A DNA stretch of 19,689 nt from positions 1-19,689 of the forward strand of contig JASHRA010000020.1 in the NCBI GenBank assembly GCA_030038765.1, given 5' to 3'. The position numbers and the translations under genes are program-made. A model generated the notes under the pieces. The model ran no database searches and was not told the origin of the DNA. It saw nothing but the letters and a program-made list of their open reading frames with translations. Positions within the stretch are counted from its first letter, which is position 1, and each line of letters opens with the position of its first letter. The DNA is from Candidatus Dormiibacterota bacterium. Its GTDB lineage: Bacteria > Chloroflexota > Dormibacteria > Aeolococcales > Bog-877. Positions 6,246 through 13,281 of this stretch are shown piece by piece.

Positions 6246-8054
6246 TTGGTGGCCTCGACCGTCAACGGGTCGGGCAGCCAGTCGGCCAACCTGGTCCTGA
6301 CCCGGGCTGTCTTCGAGATGGGCATCCCGGTCGCGCCCAAGAACCTCTTCCCCTCCAACATCGAGGGGCTGCCCACCTGGTTCCACCTCCGGGCCAACAG
6401 CGCCGGCTACCGCGCGGGCCGGCGCCAGGCCGACCTCATGGTGGCGCTGAACCGCGCCACCTTCGCCGCCGACGTGGCCCGCCTCGGCCCCGAGGCGGTG
6501 CTGGTCTACGAGGAGGCCTTCGGCCCGGCGCCCCTCGTCGACGGGGCGCCGGGGCACGTCTACGGCCTGCCCTTCGCCCGCTTGGCGCGTGAGACGGTGC
6601 CGAATCCCGATCTCCGCAAGTACCTGGTGAACATGATCTACGTGGGCGTGGTGGCGGAGATCCTGGGCATCCCCGAGGAGGCCCTGGAGCGGGCCCTGGC
6701 GCACCAGTTCCGAACCAAGCCGAAGGCGGTCGCGGCCAACCGCGACGCCATCCACCTCGGTGCCGACTACTTCCGCAACCACGTCGAGCGCAGCGACGCT
6801 CTGCGCCTGGAGCCACTCCGGGCTACGGGCGGGCAGCGGCTCCTCGAGGGGAACCAGGCGGCCGCGCTGGGGGCGATCATGGGCGGCTGCACCGTCCTGG
6901 CCTGGTATCCGATCACACCGAGCAGCTCGCTGGCCGAGTATCTCATCGGCTTCGCCGACCGCTACCGCGGCGACCCGGAGAGCGGGGCACGGCGCATGGC
7001 GACGATCCAGGCCGAGGACGAGTTGGCCGCCGCCGGCATGGTCCTGGGGGCCGGCTGGGCCGGGGCCCGGGCCATGACCACCACCTCCGGGCCGGGAATC
7101 TCGCTGATGGCGGAGTTCATCGGGCTCGGCTACTACGCCGAGGTCCCGGGCGTGTTCGTGGACGTGCAGCGTGTCGGTCCCTCCACGGGACTGCCCACGC
7201 GCACCATGCAGGGTGATCTCGAGTTCGCCTACTCGCTCTCCCACGGCGACACCCGGCACCCGGTCCTGCTCCCCGGCACGGTGGGCGAGTGCTTCGAGTT
7301 CCTGCAGGCCGCCTTCGACCTCGCGGACCGGCTCCAGACCCCCGTCTTCGTGCTCTCCGATCTAGATCTCGGGATGAACCTGTGGATGACCGACCCCCTG
7401 CCCTACCCGGAGCGCCCCTTCGACCGCGGCAAGGTGCTCAACAAGGCGGACCTCGACCGGCTGGAGAAGTTCGAGCGCTACCGCGACGTGGACGGTGACG
7501 GCATCACCTGGCGCACCCTGCCGGGGACACCGCACCCGTTGGCGGCCTACTTCACCCGCGGCTCGGGCCATGACGAGGCGGCCCGCTACACCGAGAGCGA
7601 CGCGGCCTACACCAGGGTCGTCGACCGATTGGCCCGGAAGCTGGAGACCGGCCGGGGCATGCTGCCCGCCCCGGAGCTGCAGGAGGCCGGGTCCCAGGTC
7701 GGGATCATCGCCTTCGGCAGCTCCCACCACGCCGTCGTCGAGGCCCGGGACCTGCTGGCGGCGGAGGGCCTCACCACCGACTACCTGCGCCTCCGCGCGC
7801 TCCCCTCGGCCGCTGCCGTGGGTGAGTTCGTGAGCCGCCACGACAGGGTCCACGTGGTGGAGCAGAACCGCGACGGGCAGCTCTGGCGCATCCTGCAGCT
7901 GGAGCTGGGGCCGGAGCTGGCGGGACGGCTCCGCTCGGTGCGCCACTACGACGGGCTGCCGCTCTTCGCCGAGGACGTGGTGGCGGGCATCCGGGCCCAG
8001 GAACCGGCCCGACGGAAGGAGCCCCTGCGGGCGGTGGCGGGAGGCTCGAGCTGA
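6246..8054 (+). CDS. korA: 2-oxoacid:ferredoxin oxidoreductase, gamma-alpha fusion subunit
   Basis: This is the large subunit of a two-subunit CoA-dependent enzyme. It oxidises a 2-oxoacid (most likely 2-oxoglutarate) to an acyl-CoA and reduces ferredoxin in the cytoplasm. The gamma domain fills residues 1-195 and carries TVNGSGSQSANLVL and KNLFPSNIEGLPTWF. The alpha domain follows, with YPITPSSS from 221 and TTSGPG at 279-284. The 602-residue length suits the fusion type. The start is doubtful: TTG at 6246 begins inside the first conserved strand, while ACG at 6219 has the good ribosome binding site and would add nine residues. The stop overlaps the korB ATG by one base. Pyruvate or branched-chain oxoacids cannot be excluded as substrates. 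Confidence 0.93.
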   Translation: MVASTVNGSGSQSANLVLTRAVFEMGIPVAPKNLFPSNIEGLPTWFHLRANSAGYRAGRRQADLMVALNRATFAADVARLGPEAVLVYEEAFGPAPLVDGAPGHVYGLPFARLARETVPNPDLRKYLVNMIYVGVVAEILGIPEEALERALAHQFRTKPKAVAANRDAIHLGADYFRNHVERSDALRLEPLRATGGQRLLEGNQAAALGAIMGGCTVLAWYPITPSSSLAEYLIGFADRYRGDPESGARRMATIQAEDELAAAGMVLGAGWAGARAMTTTSGPGISLMAEFIGLGYYAEVPGVFVDVQRVGPSTGLPTRTMQGDLEFAYSLSHGDTRHPVLLPGTVGECFEFLQAAFDLADRLQTPVFVLSDLDLGMNLWMTDPLPYPERPFDRGKVLNKADLDRLEKFERYRDVDGDGITWRTLPGTPHPLAAYFTRGSGHDEAARYTESDAAYTRVVDRLARKLETGRGMLPAPELQEAGSQVGIIAFGSSHHAVVEARDLLAAEGLTTDYLRLRALPSAAAVGEFVSRHDRVHVVEQNRDGQLWRILQLELGPELAGRLRSVRHYDGLPLFAEDVVAGIRAQEPARRKEPLRAVAGGSS

Positions 8055-9082
8055 TGGCCGTGGCGCCTCCGCGGGTCAACGTCCTCGGTCTCAGTCGAGA
8101 CGACTACAAGGGGCTCGCGACCACCCTATGCGCAGGCTGTGGGCATAACTCCATCACGAACCACGTGGTGAAGGCGCTCTACGACCACGGGGTCGACCCC
8201 TACCGGCTCGCCAAGATGAGCGGTATCGGCTGCTCGTCGAAGGCGACGGCCTACTTCGTGGAGCGGGCGCACGCCTTCAACGGGGTGCACGGGCGCATGC
8301 CCGCGCTCACCACCGGGGCCGCCGCCGCCAACCGCCAGCTGCTGCTCTTCGGCATCAGCGGGGACGGGGACACGGCCAGCATCGGGCTGGGCCAGTTCTG
8401 CCATCTGCTGCGGCGCAACGTCGACTGCACCTACGTGGTGGAGAACAACGGCGTCTACGGGCTGACCAAGGGACAGTTCTCGGCCACGGCCGACATCGGC
8501 TCGGTCCAGCGCAAGGGCAGTATCAACGAGCTGGAGACGATCGACATCGCCGGGCTGGCGGTGGAGCTGGGGGCCAGCTTCGTGGCCCGCAGCTTCTCCG
8601 GCGACGGGGCCCAGCTGGTGCCGCTGATCAGGGCCGCCCTGGCCCACCGGGGCACGGCGGTGCTCGACGTCATCAGCCCCTGCGTCACCTTCAACGACCA
8701 CGAGGGCTCGACCAAGAGCTACCGCTACCTGAAGGAGCACGACGTGGTCCTCCACGACCTCGACTTCATCCCCCGGCAGGAGGAGATCGAGGTCGAGTAC
8801 GAGGAGGGGACCCAGACCGAGGTCGAGCTCCACGACGGCTCCCGGCTGCGCCTGCGCAAGCTGGGCAGGGAGCACGATCCGAGAGACCGCCTGGCCGCGC
8901 TTCAGGTCCTGGACCAGGGTCGGCGCCAGGGAGAGGTGGTCACCGGGCTGCTCTACGTGAACCCCGAGGCGGCCGACCTGTGCAGCCGGGAGCGGCTCCC
9001 GGAGGTGCCCCTCCGCGATCTCGGAGAAGAGGAGCTGCGGCTGACGAGGGAGCAGTTCGCCGCGCTCCAGCAGGAGTGGTGA
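8054..9082 (+). CDS. korB: 2-oxoacid:ferredoxin oxidoreductase, beta (thiamine diphosphate) subunit
   Basis: This subunit binds thiamine diphosphate and a [4Fe-4S] cluster and partners KorA. The thiamine site is GDGD at 103-106, followed by ENNGVYGLTKGQ at 130-141. Four cysteines fit the cluster ligands of the family: C26 and C29 in CAGCGH, C60 in GIGCSS, and C210 in ISPCVTFND. Their spacing nearly matches that known for archaeal two-subunit enzymes. Its 342 residues include a C-terminal extension after about 245 with an acidic stretch, common in this subgroup. The ATG overlaps the korA stop as TGATG, implying translational coupling and equal expression. There is no separate delta (ferredoxin-like) subunit in the window, so electrons probably pass to free ferredoxin. 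Confidence 0.95.
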   Translation: MAVAPPRVNVLGLSRDDYKGLATTLCAGCGHNSITNHVVKALYDHGVDPYRLAKMSGIGCSSKATAYFVERAHAFNGVHGRMPALTTGAAAANRQLLLFGISGDGDTASIGLGQFCHLLRRNVDCTYVVENNGVYGLTKGQFSATADIGSVQRKGSINELETIDIAGLAVELGASFVARSFSGDGAQLVPLIRAALAHRGTAVLDVISPCVTFNDHEGSTKSYRYLKEHDVVLHDLDFIPRQEEIEVEYEEGTQTEVELHDGSRLRLRKLGREHDPRDRLAALQVLDQGRRQGEVVTGLLYVNPEAADLCSRERLPEVPLRDLGEEELRLTREQFAALQQEW

Positions 9083-9201
9083 GAGGGGCCCAGCCGGCCT
9101 TCTCAGCGGGGGCTAAGGTCAGCTTCCGCGCCTCGAGCTAGCCTCCGGAGCCGAACGGAGGGTCCGGGCACAGGCCTGGACCTCGGATCAGGAGGCTGAT
9201 C

Positions 9202-9639
9202 ATGCGAAGGATCGTGACCAGGGGCCTGGCGGCCGGTGCCGGGCTCTGTCTCGCCGCCGGGCTCGGGCTCACGGCGGCGTCCGCGGCGACACCGACGACG
9301 TCACCCTCGGCCAGCTCGCCGACCCCATCGGCGGGTCTCGGGGCGCTCCTTCCCCGCCGACTGGTGAGGCTCGCCGGCGAGGTGGTCTCCGACACCGCCA
9401 GCGGCGGCCCGCTGGGGCACGGACAACTGGTTCTGAAGCAGCCGGACGGCAACCAGGTGACCCTGGTGCTCGCGGCCAGGACCAAGGCCTGGCGCTACCA
9501 GGGGCTCGGGGAGAGCCTGACCAGCGAGGCGCCGGGCTCGCTGTCCGCGGGAGAGGTCGTCGGTCTCTCGGCGCGGAGCGCCCGGGGCCAGCGCGTCGCC
9601 GTCCGGATCCTGGACCTGGGCTTCACGGCGGCGGGCTGA
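9202..9639 (+). CDS. Secreted protein with DUF5666-like beta domain
   Basis: The 145-residue product begins MRRIVTRG and has a hydrophobic core at 9-26 and a likely signal peptidase site after ASA at residue 28. A Pro/Ser/Thr-rich linker covers about 30-45. The mature domain (55-145) resembles DUF5666: GEVVSDTASGG, then LVLKQPDGNQVTLVL, a KAW strand, LSAGEVVGLSA and VAVRILDLG. Such domains are small extracytoplasmic beta-barrels of unknown role. No lipobox is present; C16 lies inside the hydrophobic core. The start is firm, with AGGAGG six bases before the ATG. It lies 119 bp after korB and looks like its own unit, ended by the hairpin at 9649. The family match is by pattern only. Confidence 0.8.
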   Translation: MRRIVTRGLAAGAGLCLAAGLGLTAASAATPTTSPSASSPTPSAGLGALLPRRLVRLAGEVVSDTASGGPLGHGQLVLKQPDGNQVTLVLAARTKAWRYQGLGESLTSEAPGSLSAGEVVGLSARSARGQRVAVRILDLGFTAAG

Positions 9640-9648
9640 TCGGCGGTC

Positions 9649-9675
9649 CGGGCCGGGCCCCTCGGGCCTGGCCCG
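9649..9675. terminator. Bidirectional hairpin between convergent genes
   Basis: Bases 9649-9660 pair with 9664-9675 to form a 12-bp stem with a three-base loop (CTC). Eleven pairs are Watson-Crick and one is G-U on the plus strand. The hairpin lies inside the 52-bp gap between the stops of the secreted protein and citrate synthase. There is no T-run on either side, so it may work as a U-less terminator or as a 3'-end stabiliser. Confidence 0.6.
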
Positions 9676-9691
9676 CCCGCCCGCCGCGGCC

Positions 9692-10873
9692 TCAGCAGTA
9701 GGCGTAGCCCTCGGGCAGGGGGCGGGGCGGGGGCGGGCCAACGTAGGCGGCGAGGGGACGGATCAGCCGGTTGTGCGACGCCTGCTCGCAGATGGCCGCG
9801 GTCCAGCCCACGGTGCGGCTGCTGGCGAAGGTGGGCGTGAACATCTCGCGCGGGATGCCAGCGCTGTTCATCACCACCCCGGCGTAGAACTCCACGTTGG
9901 TGTAGAGGCGCCGCCCCGGCTTCAGCTCGTGCAGCACCTCGAGGGCCGTCTGCTCGACGTACTCGGCGAACCGGGCCTGCTCGCCACCGGTCTCCAAGGC
10001 AACCTCCCGCAGCAGCACCGAGCGGGGATCGTCGGTCTTGTAGATGCGGTGTCCGAAGCCCATGAGGCGCTCACCCGACTCGACCTTCTGGTGCAGGTAG
10101 TCGTAGGCGCGGCTCCGCTCCCCGATCTCGTCCAGCGTCTGCAGCGCGCGCGAGGGTGCCCCGCCGTGGAGGGGCCCGGAGAGCGCGCCGATGGCGCCCA
10201 CCAGCGCCGAGCCCAGGTCGGCGCCGGTGGAGGTGATCACCCGGGCCGTGAAGGTGGACGCGTTGAAGCCGTGGTCCATGGTGAGGATCAGGTACTTCTC
10301 CACCGCCCGGGCGTGGGCCTCGTTGGGCGGCTCTCCGGTCAGCAACTGGAGGTAGGAGGCGGCGTAGCCGAGCTCCGGGTCGGCGGGCACCGGTTCCAGA
10401 CCCTGGTGGGCACGGTAGAGGCCCATCAGGATCACCGGGACCAGGGCGCTGACCCGGATCGCCTGGCTCCTCAGCTCCTCGGCGGGAATGTCCAGGACCG
10501 GCTTCAGGCCGATGACGCTGGCGGTCAGCGAAACCGCGGTGCGCAGCGCCTCCAGGGGCGCGAAGGGCTCAACCGACGCGATCTCGGGGAGCAGCTTGGC
10601 CACCTGCTCCGGCAGGGTCCGGAGCCGCGCCGTCTCCTGCCGGAACTCTCGGGTCCTGTCCGGGTCCGGCAGCTCCCCCTCGATGATCAGGTGCCAGACC
10701 TGCTCGAAGGAGCAGAGCCGGGCCAGCTCGGTGGCGTTGTAGCCGCGGTAGTGGAAGAACCCCTCCTCGCCGCGGACGTCGCCGATGGAGGTCTCGGCCG
10801 CCACGACCCCCTCCAGGCCGGGCGGCGCCACGATCGGCTGCCCGGCGCCGGGTAGCTGGGTCGCGTTGGTCAT
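9692..10873 (-). CDS. Citrate synthase / 2-methylcitrate synthase family enzyme
   Basis: The enzyme condenses acetyl-CoA (or propionyl-CoA) with oxaloacetate at the entry of the citrate or methylcitrate cycle. At 393 residues it is the short dimeric type. Catalytic His residues are seen in GPLHGGAP (H236) and GFGHRIYKTDDPR (H275). A further active-site His lies in MDHGFNAST (H201). The third catalytic position, Asp in most enzymes (NVDFYSG), is Glu here (E328 in NVEFYAG). The C-terminus RPLAAYVGP is typical. The ATG has an excellent AAGGAG six bases upstream. A 53-residue membrane protein gene lies 19 bp upstream on the same strand, so the two likely form an operon. Sequence alone does not separate citrate from methylcitrate synthase. 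Confidence 0.94.
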   Translation of the reverse strand: MTNATQLPGAGQPIVAPPGLEGVVAAETSIGDVRGEEGFFHYRGYNATELARLCSFEQVWHLIIEGELPDPDRTREFRQETARLRTLPEQVAKLLPEIASVEPFAPLEALRTAVSLTASVIGLKPVLDIPAEELRSQAIRVSALVPVILMGLYRAHQGLEPVPADPELGYAASYLQLLTGEPPNEAHARAVEKYLILTMDHGFNASTFTARVITSTGADLGSALVGAIGALSGPLHGGAPSRALQTLDEIGERSRAYDYLHQKVESGERLMGFGHRIYKTDDPRSVLLREVALETGGEQARFAEYVEQTALEVLHELKPGRRLYTNVEFYAGVVMNSAGIPREMFTPTFASSRTVGWTAAICEQASHNRLIRPLAAYVGPPPPRPLPEGYAYC

Positions 10874-10892
10874 GACTTGCTCCTTGGCACGC

Positions 10893-11054
10893 TCAGACGT
10901 GGCCGCCGGCCTGGGCCCGGACGTCCCCGCCCTCGGCGCCCCCGTCGTCGGCCCGGGCGGCGTAGCGGAAGAGGACGATCCAGCCCACGAGGGACCCGCC
11001 GGCGAGCAGCGCGAGCATCGCCATCACGATCGCGACCTGACCCGCGGTGGTCAT
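10893..11054 (-). CDS. Small single-TM protein upstream of citrate synthase
   Basis: This 53-residue ORF begins MTTAGQVAIVMAM and has one strong membrane span at about 7-32. It ends in a polar tail (RYAARADDGGAEGG and onward). AAAGGAGGG ends five bases before the ATG, one of the best ribosome binding sites in the window. The stop lies 19 bases before the citrate synthase start. The position, Shine-Dalgarno and clean hydrophobic segment make it a real gene in my view. I do not recognise a family. It resembles the size and build of small subunits of respiratory complexes, but nothing here proves such a link. A membrane tether or regulator for the neighbour enzyme is speculation. Confidence 0.75.
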   Translation of the reverse strand: MTTAGQVAIVMAMLALLAGGSLVGWIVLFRYAARADDGGAEGGDVRAQAGGHV

Positions 11055-11072
11055 CTGGGACCCTCCTTTGAC

Positions 11073-11090
11073 AACTCGTATTCTAGAGTT
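11073..11090 (-). promoter_or_regulatory. AT-rich promoter/operator candidate for the small TM protein-citrate synthase operon
   Basis: This is one of the most AT-rich short spots in the window. On the minus strand TAGAAT (11080-11085) fits a -10 element. A start about seven bases downstream would leave a leader of roughly 20 bases with the Shine-Dalgarno. AACTC (11073-11077) and GAGTT (11086-11090) form an inverted repeat around it, as expected if a repressor covers the -10. No good -35 is visible. Confidence 0.38.
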
Positions 11091-11103
11091 CTGACCCAAT
11101 TCA

Positions 11104-11123
11104 GCCCCCGGGGTCCCGGGGGC
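11104..11123. repeat. GC-rich perfect inverted repeat, 9-bp arms
   Basis: GCCCCCGGG at 11104-11112 and CCCGGGGGC at 11115-11123 are exact reverse complements separated by two bases. It lies in the divergent gap between the small TM gene and the MFS gene. It could be a regulator site or DNA cruciform; the loop is too short for a full RNA hairpin. Chance is a real option in DNA this rich in GC. Confidence 0.35.
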
Positions 11124-11204
11124 CACGGAGCGTCAGCGCCCCGACCGGCCCGTCCGCCGCCGGTCCCGCCCAGCCCCGAGTGCGGACGCACGTCCCGGTG
11201 TCCC

Positions 11205-12428
11205 TTGAGCCTGCAGCCTGCCCTGACAAACCACGCCCGCCTCGCCCTCTGGGGCCTCATCACGGCCACCGCCATCGACGCGTTGGGGGCGACCATGGTC
11301 CTGCCCATCCTTCCCCTCTTCGTCCGCCACGCCGGCGGCAGCGACGCCGAGGTGGGACTGGTCACGGCCGTCTTCTGGGCCGCCGGCCTGGTCGCGCGCT
11401 ACCCCATCGGCAGGCTCTCCGACCGCCTCGGTCGGAAGTGGCTGCTGGCGATCTCTGAGCTCGTCTACGCGGCGGCCACGGCCGCCTTCGCGGCCTCCCC
11501 CTCACCCCTCTGGTTCGTCGTGCTGCGGGCCGTCCAGGGGGCCGCCGCCGGGGCGGTCACGGTCCTCTCCATGGCCGCCGTGGCGGACTTCGTCCCGCTG
11601 GAGCGGCGCGGCCGCGCCTACGGCGCCCTGGTGGGGGCGAACATGGCCGGGACCATCGTCGGGCCGCTCATCGGCGCGGCCCTGTTCGAGGTCTCGGTGG
11701 CCTCCACGTTCCTCGCCTCCGCCGGCGCGGCCCTGCTGGTGGCGGCCGTCATCGTGATGACCATACCGGGCGGCGTCCAGGCGCCCCAGGCCGAGGCGGG
11801 CAGGGACGCGAAGCGTGCCTACTGGCGGGACCGGGTGGTGGTCGGGGTGATCCTGACCTCGGCGGCGCTCGGGGTCCTGATCGGGATCTACGACACTGTC
11901 TGGAGCCTGCTGATGCACGCGCGCCACGCCACCGACTTCGAGATCGGGCTCTCCTTCGCTCTCTTTGCCCTCCCCTTCGCGCTCGGCTCCTGGCCCGCGG
12001 GCTGGCTCGCGGACCGCGTCGACAACCGCTGGCTGATCGTCGCCAGCTCGGTGGCGGGAGGCGCCTTCGCCCTCGTCTACCCCTTCCTCCCCACCCCCTT
12101 CTGGCTCATCGTCCTGGGCGTCTTCGAGGGCGTCCTCACCGTCACCGGGGCGCCGGCCCGGCTGGCCCTGCTCTCCCGCCAGGTCCTTCCCCACCAGATG
12201 GGGGCGGTCCAGGGACTCTACGGGTCGGTCCAGGTGGGTGCCTCGGCGGCCTCCGCCCTCGTCGCCGGCGCGCTCTTCAGCCTCAACCTGGTGCTCCCCT
12301 TCGTCGTCATCGCGGCCAGCATGTGGGTCTCCGCACTGGCCCTGCTGCCGCTCTGGATGGGAGTCGACGGCCGGCCCCGGAGGTCGTCGGGGCCGCTGCC
12401 GGAGGCGAGCCTCAGCGGCCCTCCCTGA
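11205..12428 (+). CDS. Major facilitator superfamily transporter
   Basis: The 407-residue product has about twelve hydrophobic spans in two halves, the classic MFS layout of a proton-linked drug or metabolite exporter. The signature loop between spans 2 and 3 reads RYPIGRLSDRLGRKW, and its degenerate copy in the second half reads GWLADRVDNRW. The substrate cannot be told. The TTG at 11205 (then AGC CTG CAG) is the only standard start before the first span; it has no visible Shine-Dalgarno, so the start is uncertain. The frame is open far upstream, across the oppositely directed small gene, but that part is Pro/Arg-rich noise. The sulfurtransferase begins 22 bp downstream and is probably co-transcribed. 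Confidence 0.9.
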   Translation: MSLQPALTNHARLALWGLITATAIDALGATMVLPILPLFVRHAGGSDAEVGLVTAVFWAAGLVARYPIGRLSDRLGRKWLLAISELVYAAATAAFAASPSPLWFVVLRAVQGAAAGAVTVLSMAAVADFVPLERRGRAYGALVGANMAGTIVGPLIGAALFEVSVASTFLASAGAALLVAAVIVMTIPGGVQAPQAEAGRDAKRAYWRDRVVVGVILTSAALGVLIGIYDTVWSLLMHARHATDFEIGLSFALFALPFALGSWPAGWLADRVDNRWLIVASSVAGGAFALVYPFLPTPFWLIVLGVFEGVLTVTGAPARLALLSRQVLPHQMGAVQGLYGSVQVGASAASALVAGALFSLNLVLPFVVIAASMWVSALALLPLWMGVDGRPRRSSGPLPEASLSGPP

Positions 12429-12450
12429 GCTGGGGCGCGATCATGGGGAG

Positions 12451-13281
12451 GTGGACCACCCGCCCGCCCCCTTCATCGGCACCGGTTGGCTGCGCCAGCA
12501 CCTGCTCGACCCGGACCTGGCCGTCCTCGACGTGCGCTGGTCCCTCGCCGGCGGCGCCGACCACGACGCCTACCTCTCCGGGCACGTCCCGGGGGCGCGC
12601 TTCGTGGACCTGGACCGGGAGCTGGCCGGACCGCCGGGTCCCGGCGGCAGGCACCCCCTGCCCGATCCGGGGAGCTTTGCCGAGGCCATGCGCCGAGCCG
12701 GCGTGGGCGCCCGCGGAAGGGTCGTCTGCTACGACGCCGGCACCGCCGCGGCGGCTCGCGCCTGGTGGCTGCTCCGGGCCGCGGGACACCCCGGGGCCAT
12801 GGTCCTCGATGGGGGCTTCGAGGCCTGGCGAAGGGGCGGCGGCGAGATCGAGGCGGGACCGGGACCCGGGGTCGGCAGCGGTGACTTCCAGGCCCAGGCC
12901 TTCGCGGGCCAGGTCAGCGCCGACCAGCTGGCCCGGCTCATCCGGGGCGGGCGCCTGGCCCTGGACGCTCGGGCCGCCGATCGCTTCCGGGGCCAGCCCT
13001 CTCCCCTCGACCCGCGCCCGGGGCACGTCCCCGGCGCCGGCAGCCTGCCCTGGACGGACCTCTACCGAGAGGGGCGCGTGCTGGACCCGGAGAGCGTCCG
13101 GCGCCGGCTCGGGGAGCTCGGCGAGCGCCCGCCGGCGGCCGCCTACTGCGGCTCGGGGGTGACCGCCTGCGCCCTCATCCTGGCCCTCGAGTCCTCCGGC
13201 CTGGACCCGGTGCTGCTCTACCCCGGCTCCTGGAGCGAGTGGGCCCAGGACCCGGCGCGCACGGTGGAGCTGGGCGACTAG
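12451..13281 (+). CDS. Two-domain sulfurtransferase (rhodanese / 3-mercaptopyruvate sulfurtransferase type)
   Basis: Two tandem rhodanese domains give 276 residues. The first has the structural motifs AVLDVRWSLAGG, YLSGHVPGARFVDLD and AAARAWWLLRAAGHPGAMVLDGGFEAW, and no active-site loop. The second holds the catalytic loop CGSGVTA at 233-239, with C233 as the sulfur-accepting Cys. CGSGVTA is the form typical of 3-mercaptopyruvate sulfurtransferases (SseA type) rather than thiosulfate enzymes, by family knowledge. The GTG at 12451 is chosen because homology starts right after it; GGGGAG abuts the codon, which is unusually close. It follows the MFS gene by 22 bp. Its stop shares CTAG with the stop of the opposite-strand SDR gene. 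Confidence 0.92.
   Translation: MDHPPAPFIGTGWLRQHLLDPDLAVLDVRWSLAGGADHDAYLSGHVPGARFVDLDRELAGPPGPGGRHPLPDPGSFAEAMRRAGVGARGRVVCYDAGTAAAARAWWLLRAAGHPGAMVLDGGFEAWRRGGGEIEAGPGPGVGSGDFQAQAFAGQVSADQLARLIRGGRLALDARAADRFRGQPSPLDPRPGHVPGAGSLPWTDLYREGRVLDPESVRRRLGELGERPPAAAYCGSGVTACALILALESSGLDPVLLYPGSWSEWAQDPARTVELGD

Noticed and set aside
9142..9161. CCTCCG...CGGAGG hairpin after korB as a terminator
   Set aside because: The stem has only six pairs with an eight-base loop, no T-run, and lies 60 bp past the stop; it is too weak to call.
11068..11073. Perfect TTGACA as a -35 box for the MFS gene
   Set aside because: No -10 lies 16-19 bp downstream on the plus strand, and the hexamer partly overlaps the complement of the AAAGGAGGG ribosome binding site of the small TM gene.
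12323..13162. Alternative plus-strand frame, including an ATG at 12443 close to the sulfurtransferase start
   Set aside because: The frame of the GTG at 12451 encodes two full rhodanese domains with CGSGVTA; the ATG frame encodes only low-complexity sequence.
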